Of a stretch of 64,000 nt of DNA, positions 41,049 to 50,249 are shown piece by piece. A program made the translations under genes and the position numbers. How positions within the stretch are numbered: the first letter of the stretch is position 1; the number at the start of each line of letters is the position of its first letter. The stretch lies in the NCBI GenBank assembly GCA_020634815.1, contig JACKBA010000019.1, forward strand, positions 1 to 64,000, in the 5' to 3' direction. This stretch comes from Caldilineaceae bacterium (GTDB taxonomy: Bacteria > Chloroflexota > Anaerolineae > Caldilineales > Caldilineaceae). The notes under the pieces are model-generated. The model ran no database searches, was not told where the DNA came from, and saw only the letters and a program-made list of their open reading frames with translations.

Positions 41049-42176
41049 TTAGCGCGGCGTGCGTTGGCGGCGGCTCGCGGCCGCCAGCAGCAGAGCGGCG
41101 AACAATAACATACCGGCCAGGCCTGCAAACCCGGCTGGCGCATCCGCGCGTGCGGCGCCCGTCGCGGGCATGACCGCCGGCGTTGGCTCGACCTTGTCGA
41201 TGACCGGTTCGGGTACGGGCTGTTCTCCCTCCGCAAAGAGGCTCTCGCTATCGATCACGAAGTTGCCGGCTGCGATCGCGTCGGCCAGATCCGCGAGGTT
41301 TGCCTGGCTGGCAATCGCCTCCCCGCTGCCCGCGCCCACGAATGCATAGGTCAGGTCGAGCATCGGGTCGAGTCGTTCGAGCAGGGCGGCGCCGGTCGCA
41401 TCGACGTTGGCGTCGAACTCGCCGATGTAGGTCAGCAGTTCGGAATTGCGGATGGCACACGTTGCCTGTTCGTCTTCGGACAACGGCGGGAACGGCTCGG
41501 CGGGCTCGGTCAGGGGAATGGTGTTCGTCAGGCAGCGGTCGGCCAGGAGAATGCCGCGCACCGCTTCATTGGGGCGAAAGCCGTCCAGCAGGATGCTCTC
41601 ACCATCGACGATCAGCCGCGGCGCATCCCGCTCCGGCACCTCGATCTCCAGCGTCAAGGGCGAGGGCGCCTCCACGACGAGCTGCCATGTGCCCGGCACG
41701 AGATAGGCTGTAATTGGCAGCGTCACGATGCTGGTCTGAATCCCCTCGTCAACCATCAGGGCCGGCGCCTCCTCTCCGTCGGGTGTGATGGCGTACGCTT
41801 GCACGGCGTCGGCCGGCGTGGCGCAGATCAGCGGTGCCTTGATCTCCGACGATGGCCGTCCGCTTCCCGGCAGGAAGAGCACAGCCTCGGCCGCAAGGCT
41901 GTCGTTTTCGACGCTGTTGACAGCGTACACGGCTTCCGCGTTCGGCCCGCTCTGGTTGCAGACGCTGGCGACGAAGCCGCCGTGCGTCACCGAGATGATG
42001 CGCATGACGCGACCGCCGGGAAGACGGCGCACGGTGACGGGTCGCGGCCGGTAGCGCCCGTATTGTTCGGCCGGGGTAGCGTGGGCAGGCGATGAGGTGA
42101 CAGGGAATAGTGTGAGCAACAAAATAACGACGACGAAAAGACGACCTGGCACTTTGATTCGTTTCCGCGAGTGCAT
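41049..42176 (-). CDS. Secreted surface protein with LPxTG-like tail
   Basis: 375 residues. A signal peptide (about 8-32, cut after SPAHA) is followed by beta-rich sequence of unknown family. The C-terminus has a proline/valine linker, the sortase-like motif MPATG, a hydrophobic stretch (LAGMLLFAALLLAAA) and a positive tail SRRQRTPR, the standard cell-wall sorting layout. It is probably cotranscribed with the CHAT-fold gene 20 bases upstream. A strong GGAGGGAG ribosome site supports the start. Confidence 0.78.
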   Translation of the reverse strand: MHSRKRIKVPGRLFVVVILLLTLFPVTSSPAHATPAEQYGRYRPRPVTVRRLPGGRVMRIISVTHGGFVASVCNQSGPNAEAVYAVNSVENDSLAAEAVLFLPGSGRPSSEIKAPLICATPADAVQAYAITPDGEEAPALMVDEGIQTSIVTLPITAYLVPGTWQLVVEAPSPLTLEIEVPERDAPRLIVDGESILLDGFRPNEAVRGILLADRCLTNTIPLTEPAEPFPPLSEDEQATCAIRNSELLTYIGEFDANVDATGAALLERLDPMLDLTYAFVGAGSGEAIASQANLADLADAIAAGNFVIDSESLFAEGEQPVPEPVIDKVEPTPAVMPATGAARADAPAGFAGLAGMLLFAALLLAAASRRQRTPR

Positions 42177-42195
42177 ACTCCCTCCTCTGTAGGTG

Positions 42196-44847
42196 CTACG
42201 GGGCAGCGGGCGCGCTCAACTGGCGCCGCGCGGCCTCAAAGTACGCAATGTCATCAGCGCTGCCCAGTTGCCGGGCTATCTGCAGCGCCTGGTTGTAGGC
42301 ATCGCTGGCGGCCGACGTCTGCTGAAGCTCGACAAAACAGTCGCCTTTCAAGCTCCAGACTTCCATGCGCCGTTCGGGCGCCGTCTCGGCGATGGCGAGC
42401 GCAGCGTCGAATTCATCCTGCGCGCTCCAGCAGTCGCCCACCGCAAAGAGCCCCTGCCCGCGCAGCAGGCGCGCGTCGGACGCTACCTGGCCGACCGAGA
42501 CATTGTCGCCGTTTTCATAGTTGGCGATGATCTTCTCCGTGGTGGCCCAGAAGGGTTGCTGCTTCAGCAACTCCAGCGTCTGATCGGCGGTCGTCGACCA
42601 CCAATCCATGAAGCCGATCTGCGCCTCGGTCAGCAACATGCGGCTGCGCACGCCGATCTCTTTGGGCTGCTCGCTGGCCTGCTGCGCCGCGGCGATATCC
42701 TCCTTGGCCAGTTGCAGCGATGCAAGATCGACGCTCTCGAACTGACAATTGGCGCTGTCTTCGGGCGCCCACACCGACGCCAGATAGTGGGCCGACGCCT
42801 TGCCGGCATAGGCCCGCGCATAGGAGGGCGCTTGCTGCCCCGCGCTGTCGAAATGCAGGAGCGCCTCGTCGAGCCGCGCCAGGACACCCTCGCGATCGCA
42901 GGCTGCGGCCGCCTCGACTGCCAGCGCCAGTTGCGTGTTGCCGATGAGCAGATCGACCACCTCGCGCCCCTCCATTTTCTCCCAACCGGGCAGCGCCGCC
43001 GCGGCCTCGAAGGCCGTGAGCGCACCCTGGTAGTCATGCTCCAGCAGAAAGAGCGACAGCCCGACCATGACCTGGGCCAGCGATGCGGCACGCGCGCTCA
43101 GCTCGCGTTCGACGCCAAGCCCGCGGTTGATGGGCATGCTGACGCCGATGGGGCTGCCAAAGCGGAAGGCGCCGGTCATCTCCAGCGCGTCGCCAAAGCT
43201 CTCCGGCACCACGTAATACTCCGGCTGGATGCGTAGCTGGTTGGTGAGATCGTCGTAGGTCATGACGCCGTAGACGACGAGGTCGGCGGCATAGTCGCGT
43301 GCCAGCCGCGCCGCCTGCTGCTCGCGCTCGTCGGGCGTCTTGCCCTCGATGCGGCCGACTTCCGCCGGCCCCAGCAAGCCGGCGCGGAAACGCAGCGGGC
43401 GCATGGACTCCTCCAACTCGCTCTGGAACTGGAGATAGAAGCGCTCAATTTGCAGGTCGGCGTCGGCCGGGTCAACGGCGCCGCCCTCGGGCAGTTGGAA
43501 GCCGGCGACAATGGCGCCCACATCGTAGGCGGCCAGCGACGGCAACGCGGTCGGGGTCGGAGGCGCCGTTGTGGTTTCCGTGACGACGGCAGCCGCCCGG
43601 CTTTCCGGCGCATCCCGCTTGGCGACGTCGGCCAGGATGGGGATGAGCGCAACCAGGATCGTCGTGGCCGCGCCCAGCAAGGCAATCCATAACTCGATGG
43701 GGATCGCGCTCCACCAATGCTCCTGTGTCTCCGCAGGCGCCGACGTCCCGCCGGGCTGGGCAACGATGCCGGCTGGGGTGCGGGCAGGCGAAAGGGCCGC
43801 GGCAGCAGCGCCGGCTACTTCCGCGCCCTGTGCTTGCGCCGCCGGCTCGCGCAGGAAGAGTACGGGCGACGCCCAACCTGCGCTCTGCTCGCCCGCCTCG
43901 CGGATCAGCGCGCGCCGCGCCTCGACGACGGCATGATCGACGGCATAGCCGTCCGCCATGGCCAGGTAGAGTTCGGCGGAGAAGAGGTTGAGCGCGTCCG
44001 CTTCCATGGGAAAGCGCGGCACGACGACCGCCTCGGCACAGACCTGCGCCAGCTCGGCCGCGGCCGGCAGCGTGGTGGCGACGGCCGGCGGTCTGGCCGG
44101 TGCAAGCCCGCCAAAGACGACCAGCCTGAGCCGGTGTTCGGCGGCACACCACTTCAACTGGTCGACGACGGCGCGCTGGCGGGCGCCTTCTTCGTTCTCC
44201 AGAATGAGATAGGGCAACTGGGTGTCGTCATCTTCGAGCGGACAGGCGAGGTGGAGGACGTGGTACGGGTCGCCGGTGCTGCGGCTGCGACGCAACTCGC
44301 GCTGGATGGCGGCCAGGGAGGAACGCCCGCCGCGCTCGTCCAGAAAGTCGACGCGCACGCCGGCCTGCGCCAGCCGCGCCGTGAGCCGGCCCTTCTCGGC
44401 CTTGCGCTGCTCCTCGTCGCCCTCCAGCGCCGGGATGACGACGAGCACGCGCAGTGCGCCGCCGTCCTGCCCCAGTGGCTCGCCGTCGAGGCGGCGCGCC
44501 AGCACGACGCCGGGGGCCAGGGCCAGGAACGCCTGGCCGTCGTGCATGTATTCCCAGGGCAGCGTGGCCAGCGCCATGCTCTGGATATCCAGCCGCAGGT
44601 GCAGATCGGTGGCCGGCGTACGGCGCAAGATCAACCCCTGCACGTCGTCCGGGAGCGCCAGAAAGAGCGCGCGCCCCAGCGCCTCGATGGCGCCGTGTTC
44701 GGGCGCCGCACGCGTCTGCGCGGCGTGCAGGTAGGCCGCAACCGACAGGTTGGCCGTCCCGCTGACGGTTGCGTCGGCGGTGATCGCCGTGACTGTGCAG
44801 GCATTTTCGATGCCGGTGATGATCAGATCGATCTCAGTGTGTGCCAT
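42196..44847 (-). CDS. CHAT-fold membrane protein, probably catalytically dead
   Basis: About 883 residues from MAHTEIDL (a GTG at 44868 would add seven). The N-terminal part (about 1-330) has the CHAT peptidase outline: LPWEYMHDGQAFLAL, YHVLHLACPLEDDD in place of the HFxGHG motif, and LVVFGGLAPARPP in place of the NACxS motif with catalytic Cys. One membrane helix (about 405-425) is followed by an extracytoplasmic TPR-like region. The missing His and Cys suggest a pseudo-peptidase that senses or scaffolds. It is coupled with the LPxTG-like gene. Confidence 0.72.
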   Translation of the reverse strand: MAHTEIDLIITGIENACTVTAITADATVSGTANLSVAAYLHAAQTRAAPEHGAIEALGRALFLALPDDVQGLILRRTPATDLHLRLDIQSMALATLPWEYMHDGQAFLALAPGVVLARRLDGEPLGQDGGALRVLVVIPALEGDEEQRKAEKGRLTARLAQAGVRVDFLDERGGRSSLAAIQRELRRSRSTGDPYHVLHLACPLEDDDTQLPYLILENEEGARQRAVVDQLKWCAAEHRLRLVVFGGLAPARPPAVATTLPAAAELAQVCAEAVVVPRFPMEADALNLFSAELYLAMADGYAVDHAVVEARRALIREAGEQSAGWASPVLFLREPAAQAQGAEVAGAAAAALSPARTPAGIVAQPGGTSAPAETQEHWWSAIPIELWIALLGAATTILVALIPILADVAKRDAPESRAAAVVTETTTAPPTPTALPSLAAYDVGAIVAGFQLPEGGAVDPADADLQIERFYLQFQSELEESMRPLRFRAGLLGPAEVGRIEGKTPDEREQQAARLARDYAADLVVYGVMTYDDLTNQLRIQPEYYVVPESFGDALEMTGAFRFGSPIGVSMPINRGLGVERELSARAASLAQVMVGLSLFLLEHDYQGALTAFEAAAALPGWEKMEGREVVDLLIGNTQLALAVEAAAACDREGVLARLDEALLHFDSAGQQAPSYARAYAGKASAHYLASVWAPEDSANCQFESVDLASLQLAKEDIAAAQQASEQPKEIGVRSRMLLTEAQIGFMDWWSTTADQTLELLKQQPFWATTEKIIANYENGDNVSVGQVASDARLLRGQGLFAVGDCWSAQDEFDAALAIAETAPERRMEVWSLKGDCFVELQQTSAASDAYNQALQIARQLGSADDIAYFEAARRQLSAPAAP

Positions 44848-45013
44848 GGGATGGCAAAATCCTATCACCGCGCGGACAGATGGTCAACTGATTCATGCGT
44901 TTCACAATTGGATGAATTTCCACATCAAATACTTCGATGTTAAACTAATATCCAGTCAGAACGACGTGTAGAGTTTGAGTAACAGAAATTCAACAAAGTG
45001 AGGAGACACAATC

Positions 45014-45559
45014 ATGCCATTTCAGATCGACCAGTCCCATTCCGAGATTCAGTTTTCGGCCCGCCATATGATGGTTTCCAAGGTGCGCGGTGTCTTTGAG
45101 AAGTGGGACGGCACCATCGCCCTGGATCCGGCCAATCCGGCCAACACGACCGTCGACATCACCATCGACGCGGCGAGCATCAACACCAAGGATGCGCAGC
45201 GCGACGGTCACCTGCGCTCGCCGGACTTCCTGAATGTCGAGAAGTTCCCCTCGGTCACCTTCAAGAGCACCAAGGTTGCGGTCACGGGCGACAACGAGGC
45301 GAAGCTGACGGGCGATCTCACCATCGCCGGTGTCACGAAGCCGGCCGTGCTGGATGTGGAGTACCAGGGCAATGCCAAGAGCCCGTGGGGCACGACAAGC
45401 TACGGCTTCAGCGCCCACACCAAGATCAACCGCGAGGATTGGGGCTTGACCTGGAATGCCGCGTTGGAGACGGGCGGCTGGCTCGTGGGCAAAGAGATCA
45501 GCATCGACATCGAGCTGGAGCTGATCCAGGTTGCCGAGCCGGAGAAGGTCGCCGCCTGA
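45014..45559 (+). CDS. YceI-family lipid-binding protein
   Basis: 181 residues. The lipocalin-like YceI fold is seen in QIDQSHSEIQFSARHMMVSKVRG at the start and FSAHTKINREDWGLTWN near the end. No signal peptide is present, so unlike many members it would stay in the cytoplasm. The family binds polyprenoids or other amphiphiles and is often stress-induced. GGAGACAC precedes the ATG. Confidence 0.92.
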   Translation: MPFQIDQSHSEIQFSARHMMVSKVRGVFEKWDGTIALDPANPANTTVDITIDAASINTKDAQRDGHLRSPDFLNVEKFPSVTFKSTKVAVTGDNEAKLTGDLTIAGVTKPAVLDVEYQGNAKSPWGTTSYGFSAHTKINREDWGLTWNAALETGGWLVGKEISIDIELELIQVAEPEKVAA

Positions 45560-45599
45560 TCGGATGACCGGCAAAGCCGTCGAAATTTCAGAGCAATAG

Positions 45600-45640
45600 A
45601 AAACGAGGGGCGGCTCCAATAACGGAGTCTCCCCTCGTTT
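45600..45640 (+). terminator. Hairpin terminator after yceI-like gene
   Basis: AAACGAGGGG and CCCCTCGTTT form a 10-bp stem with a second inner pairing (GGCTCC / GGAGT). The T-run is only three long, so it may work partly as an RNA stabiliser. Confidence 0.65.
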
Positions 45641-45943
45641 GACGCTTGACCCGTCACACCTCAATTGCTGATGGATGAATTGCAGATTGCAGATTGCTGA
45701 CGCCGTCCCTCATGCCTGACGCTTGACGCTTGACCCGTCACAGCTCAATTGCTGATGGATGAATTGCTGATTGCAAATTGCTGACGCCGTCCCTCACGCA
45801 TGACGCTTGACGCTTGACTCGTCACCCATCAATTGCTGATGGATGAATTGCTGATTGCAAATTGCTGACGTCGTCGCTCACGCATGACGATTGACGTTTG
45901 ACGTTTGACGCATGACCCGTCACGCATCACGCATTACGCATCA
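45641..45943. repeat. 84-bp tandem repeat built on heptads
   Basis: The sequence TCAATTGCTGATGGATGAAT recurs at 45661, 45745 and 45829, a period of exactly 84. Each unit also has GACGCTT heptads at its start. A fourth, diverged unit ends in GTTTGAC-like and GCATCAC-like heptads. An inverted copy lies inside the 37772 element. Confidence 0.85.
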
Positions 45944-45955
45944 CCCCTCACTCCC

Positions 45956-46933
45956 CTACTTCGCATACCCCGTCGGGTTCGACAGATGCCAGTTCCACGC
46001 CATCTCCATGATGGTGCGCAGATCGGGGTACTTCGGGGCCCAGCCCAGCTCGCGGCGGATCTTGTCGCTGCTGGCGACGAGTACGGCCGGATCGCCGGGG
46101 CGGCGGGCGACGACACGCGTCGGGATCGGGCGGCCTGTCACCTCACGTGCCATGTCGATCACTTCCTTGACGCTGAAGCCGCGGCCGCTGCCCAGGTTAT
46201 AGGTGCGGCTGCCATCGTCCAGCGCACGCAGCGCCAGGATGTGCGCCTGCGCCAGGTCGACGACGTGCACGTAGTCGCGTACGCAGGTGCCGTCCGGCGT
46301 CGGGTAGTCGTCGCCAAAGATGGCGAAGTCGGCGCGCTGGCCCAGCGCGACCTGCAAGATGAGCGGGATGATATGTGTCTCCGGGGTGTGATCCTCGCCG
46401 CGCTCCTCGGACGCGCCGCAGGCGTTGAAGTAGCGCAGGCAGGCATAGCGCATGCCCTGTGTGACGTCGAGCCAGTAGAGCATACGCTCCAGGATGTTCT
46501 TGGACTCGCCGTAGGGGCTGCCCGGCACGATGCGCTCGTTTTCGTCGATGGGCATGCGCTCGGGCTTGTCGAAGAGGTTGGCCGTTGAAGAGAGGATGAA
46601 CTTCTTGACGCCGTGCTCGTGCGCGCTCTGCAAGAGGTTCAGGCCGTTGGTGATGTTGTCGCCCAGATACATAAAGGGGTGCTGCATGGACTCGCCCACC
46701 AGCGTGTAGGAGGCGAAGTGCATGATGGCGTCGGGCTTGTGTGCGGCCAGCGCGGCGTCGATGGCGGCGCGATCCTTGAGATCGCCCTGCACAAAGGCGG
46801 CGTCCGGGTGGACGGCATCGCGGTGCCCCTGGTAGAGGTTGTCAAAGACGACGACTTCCTCGCCGCCCTTGATCAACTGTTCGACGGTGATGCTGCCGAT
46901 ATAGCCGGCGCCGCCGGTCACGAGAACTTTCAT
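45956..46933 (-). CDS. galE: UDP-glucose 4-epimerase
   Basis: 325 residues from MKVLVTGG; the open frame upstream is not conserved. SDR extended fold with NAD motif VTGGAGYIG, the IMHFAS segment, catalytic Ser in SSTANLF, and Tyr and Lys in YGESK. The usual SSxxxYG is altered to SSTANLF. It interconverts UDP-glucose and UDP-galactose. Together with the alpha-galactosidase at 62180 and the sugar transporter it completes galactose use, though other nucleotide-sugar substrates are possible. Confidence 0.92.
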   Translation of the reverse strand: MKVLVTGGAGYIGSITVEQLIKGGEEVVVFDNLYQGHRDAVHPDAAFVQGDLKDRAAIDAALAAHKPDAIMHFASYTLVGESMQHPFMYLGDNITNGLNLLQSAHEHGVKKFILSSTANLFDKPERMPIDENERIVPGSPYGESKNILERMLYWLDVTQGMRYACLRYFNACGASEERGEDHTPETHIIPLILQVALGQRADFAIFGDDYPTPDGTCVRDYVHVVDLAQAHILALRALDDGSRTYNLGSGRGFSVKEVIDMAREVTGRPIPTRVVARRPGDPAVLVASSDKIRRELGWAPKYPDLRTIMEMAWNWHLSNPTGYAK

Positions 46934-47375
46934 TTGATATCTTCCTCGCACTATGCGCTGATATGGTGGTCGATGGCCGCCACTGCTGCACACAACCTGG
47001 CGCTGCGTACAGGCAGCCGAAGCATGGCCACGCAATTGAATCAATACTGTCTACGGATTCTATCAGATCGCGCCATGATTTCGCATTTCGATTCGCTGAC
47101 TATTACTGGCGCCGAATATCTTGTGCGGGGTAATAATCCATGTGGCTGACTGCTTTGACAGCCGCTAGTGAATGCTATTATGATTCTGTTCGGGAACATG
47201 ACTGTTTCCTGTACACAGTCGCAGTGACCAACAATACCGAACATCGATAGAAAAATCGCAGTTGCTGGAAACGAAAGCAGTCGCCGGTGCACTCCCTTGT
47301 GCCCGACATCGCTTTTGTCCATATAGTTTCGTACGTTTCCGTCAAACCGTATTTCACAACTATGGAGGCTGTAAA
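46934..47375 (+). other. Gap of 442 bases with the sugar-transporter promoter
   Basis: No gene. It includes the promoter at 47155-47184 and a leader of about 185 bases before the xylF-type gene. Inverted repeats are visible in the leader but none matches a known riboswitch. Confidence 0.6.
47155..47184 (+). promoter_or_regulatory. Sigma-70-like promoter for the sugar ABC operon
   Basis: TTGACA (47155-47160) and TATGAT (47179-47184) are separated by 18 bases. Transcription would start near 47191. The strong consensus fits an operon repressed by a transcription factor, not one activated. Confidence 0.75.
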
Positions 47376-48539
47376 ATGCACAAAAAACTGCATCGCGCGC
47401 TTTCGCTGTTGGTGGTGCTTGCCGTAATCGCAAGCATCGCAATGGCATGCGCCGCCCCGGCAGCAGCGCCGGCAACTGGCGGCGAAGCTGCACCTGCCGC
47501 CGAGCAGGCCGCCCCGGCCGGCGAGAAGATCAAGGTCGGTCTGTCCTTCTCTGACTTCGCCACCGAGCGCTGGAAGAATGAAGAAGTCATTCTGCGTGGC
47601 CTGCTCGAAGAAAAGGGCTACGAAGTCCTGAGCCAGGAAGCCAATCAGGATGTCAAGCTCCAGAACGACCAGATCGACAACATGGTCAGCCAGGGCGTCA
47701 AGGCCCTGATCATTGTCGCGCAGGACGGTGATGCCGCCGTGACTGCCGTCGACAAGGCTGCCGATGCCGGCGTTGCCGTCGTCGCCTATGACCGCCTGAT
47801 CAAGAGCCCCAAGATCGCCGGCTATATCTCCTTCAACAACGTTGAGGTAGGTCGCCAGCAGGCTGACGGCGTCATGACTGCGCTCGACATTGCCAACTGG
47901 GACGTGGCCGCCAATGGGCCGGCGCGCGTTGTCAAGCTGGGTGGCAGCCCGACCGACAACAATGCCATTCTGTTCCGCCAGGGCCAGGACGAGATCGTCG
48001 ATCCGCTGGTCGAGGCCGGCACCGTCGAGATCGTGGCCGATCAGTGGGTCGAGAACTGGGACCCCGCCAATGCGCTCAAGCTCATGGAGAACATCCTGAC
48101 CGGCGCCAACAACGACGTCGATGCAGTCGTGGCCTCGAATGACGGCACGGCGCTGGGCGCGTTGCAGGCATTGAGTGCGCAGGGTCTGGCAGGCGTCGTG
48201 CCGATCTCCGGCCAGGACGCCACCGCCGACGGCTGCAACAGCATCGTCAAGGGCGAACTGACCGTGTCGATCCTCAAGGACATCCGCAACCTGGCCCCGA
48301 TCGCCGTCGACATGGTCGACAGCATCGTGAACGGGCAGGCAGTGGAAGGTATGGAAGAGTACTCGCTGGCTGAGTTGACCCTCAACGACGCGCTGCAGGG
48401 CAACGTCAAGGCGCTCTTCCTCCCGGTCGAGCAGGTCAACAAGGATAACGTAGTTGCGCTATGCGTCGACAACGGCTTCCAGGCATATGACGACGTCTTC
48501 CGCGACATCCCTGAAGATCAGCGCCCGCCCAAGCCCTGA
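47376..48539 (+). CDS. xylF: Sugar ABC transporter substrate-binding lipoprotein (xylose/ribose type)
   Basis: 387 residues from MHKKLHR with GGAGG in front. The signal peptide ends with a lipobox-like MACAAP. Periplasmic-binding fold of the RbsB/XylF class: VGLSFSDFATERW, DNDQ region, SNDGTALGALQAL, VPISGQDATADGC. Closest in outline to XylF (xylose), but ribose or other pentoses cannot be excluded. First gene of the transporter operon. Confidence 0.88.
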   Translation: MHKKLHRALSLLVVLAVIASIAMACAAPAAAPATGGEAAPAAEQAAPAGEKIKVGLSFSDFATERWKNEEVILRGLLEEKGYEVLSQEANQDVKLQNDQIDNMVSQGVKALIIVAQDGDAAVTAVDKAADAGVAVVAYDRLIKSPKIAGYISFNNVEVGRQQADGVMTALDIANWDVAANGPARVVKLGGSPTDNNAILFRQGQDEIVDPLVEAGTVEIVADQWVENWDPANALKLMENILTGANNDVDAVVASNDGTALGALQALSAQGLAGVVPISGQDATADGCNSIVKGELTVSILKDIRNLAPIAVDMVDSIVNGQAVEGMEEYSLAELTLNDALQGNVKALFLPVEQVNKDNVVALCVDNGFQAYDDVFRDIPEDQRPPKP

Positions 48540-48559
48540 TCGCATGTAGCAGATGAACC

Positions 48560-48595
48560 AGGCCCGGCGTTCAAATCATGACGGACGCCGGGCCT
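48560..48595 (+). terminator. Hairpin between binding-protein and ATPase genes
   Basis: AGGCCCGGCGT pairs with ACGCCGGGCCT around 14 bases. No T-run follows. Such a hairpin often protects the 3' end of the binding-protein message, giving more of it than of the ATPase and permease. Confidence 0.6.
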
Positions 48596-48683
48596 ATCTA
48601 TATGACTACGCCGGGAGCTCACCTTCCGGATGCCTGCCACGCAGGCGCGCCGACCGGATCTACCTGGTCCAGAGGAGCAAGCA

Positions 48684-50228
48684 GTGAGCGACGACATTAT
48701 TCTCGATATCCAAAATGTAACGAAACGCTTTCCGGGCGTAACCGCGCTGGACAATGTCTCGATCCAGATACGCCGCGGCGAAATTCACGGCTTGTGCGGC
48801 GAAAACGGCGCGGGGAAATCGACGCTGATGAAAATCCTGTCCGGCGTATATCCCTTTGGGACCTACGAAGGCAGCATCATCTATGAAGGCAAGGAACTGA
48901 ATCTTGGCGTCGGGGCCATCCGCCAGGCGCGCGATGAGGGCATCGCTATTGTCTACCAGGAGTTGACGCTGGTTCCCCATATGACCGTGGGTGAGAACGT
49001 TTACCTGGGCAAAGAGCCGGTCGAGAGAGGTACGATCGACTGGAGCAAGCTCTACGCCGATACACGCGACATTCTGGCGAAATATCGGCTGGAAGTGACG
49101 CCCCAAGCGATCGTCAGGCACCTGGGCGTCGGCAAGATGCAGATGGTGGAAATTGCCAAGGCGCTCTCGGAAAATGCAAAAATCTTGATTCTTGACGAGC
49201 CAACCAGCGCGCTGACAGAGAGCGAAATCAATAAGTTGATGGAGATTCTGGAGAATCTGCGCAGCCATGGCGTCACCTGTATCTACATTACGCACAAACT
49301 CGATGAATTTTTCCGCATCACGGATTCGGTGACAATCTTGCGCGACGGCAAAACCGTCACGACGCAGCCCACTCGCCAGCTTACTCAGGAAAAGCTGGTC
49401 AGCTACATGGTCGGCCGCGAAATGAAGGAGCGCTTCCCGCGCAGCCAGCGCCGGCCGGGTGAAGTCATGTTTGAAGTCACGGATTTGCAGGCTGTCGACC
49501 CGGATGAGACCAGCCGCAAAGTGCTCGACGGCGTGTCGTTCAATCTACGCCGCGGCGAAATCCTGGGCATCGCCGGGCTGATGGGGTCGGGGAGAACGGA
49601 GCTCGTCACCACCATCTTTGGCGAATATGGCAAGATTACCGGCGGCACCATCAAACTGGAAGGGCGCGAGCTGAGTATCACCGGTGCGCGCGATGCCATG
49701 CATAAAGGGATCAGCCTGGTGCCGGAGGATCGCAAAGGGCAGGGGCTTGTGCTGATGCAGTCGATCCTGAAGAATATCTCGCTGGCAAACCTGGATCAAT
49801 TCTCCGGTTTCATGCGTATAGACGGCGATGCCGAACTGGTAGCGGCTACGCGGCAGGCCAAGGCGCTGGCCGTGAAGGCGCCCAACCTGGAGGCCCGCGT
49901 CGAGTCACTTTCAGGCGGCAACCAGCAAAAGGTCGTTATCGCCAAGTGGCTCCTCTCCAACCCCAAGATTCTCATCATGGATGACCCCACGCGCGGCATC
50001 GACGTAGGCGCCAAGTACGAAATCTACAAGCTGATGAACGACCTGGCCGAACGCGGCGTGTCGATCATCATGATTTCGAGCGAACTGGAAGAAGTGCTGG
50101 GGATGAGCGACCGGGTGATGGTCATGCATGAAGGGCGCTCGACGCGCACACTCGATATTGCCGAGGCCAACCAGGAGCGCATCATGGCGCTGGCCACCGG
50201 CATTGCTGATGAACTTGTGCCTGCTTAA
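48684..50228 (+). CDS. xylG: Sugar ABC transporter ATP-binding protein, two domains
   Basis: 514 residues from GTG, after GAGGAGC. Two ABC ATPase halves: N-half has Walker A GENGAGKST, signature HLGVGKMQMVEIAKAL and Walker B ILILDEPTSAL; C-half has the diverged Walker A GLMGSGRTEL, LSGGNQQKVVIAKWL and ILIMDDPTRGID. This is the RbsA/XylG/MglA type. It energises the transporter with the permease at 50250. Confidence 0.93.
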   Translation: MSDDIILDIQNVTKRFPGVTALDNVSIQIRRGEIHGLCGENGAGKSTLMKILSGVYPFGTYEGSIIYEGKELNLGVGAIRQARDEGIAIVYQELTLVPHMTVGENVYLGKEPVERGTIDWSKLYADTRDILAKYRLEVTPQAIVRHLGVGKMQMVEIAKALSENAKILILDEPTSALTESEINKLMEILENLRSHGVTCIYITHKLDEFFRITDSVTILRDGKTVTTQPTRQLTQEKLVSYMVGREMKERFPRSQRRPGEVMFEVTDLQAVDPDETSRKVLDGVSFNLRRGEILGIAGLMGSGRTELVTTIFGEYGKITGGTIKLEGRELSITGARDAMHKGISLVPEDRKGQGLVLMQSILKNISLANLDQFSGFMRIDGDAELVAATRQAKALAVKAPNLEARVESLSGGNQQKVVIAKWLLSNPKILIMDDPTRGIDVGAKYEIYKLMNDLAERGVSIIMISSELEEVLGMSDRVMVMHEGRSTRTLDIAEANQERIMALATGIADELVPA

Positions 50229-50249
50229 TCCGACTCAGGAGTAAATTCT

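Noticed and set aside
46934..47375. Riboswitch in the xylF leader
   Set aside because: No known aptamer consensus can be recognised; a simple promoter and leader explain the region.
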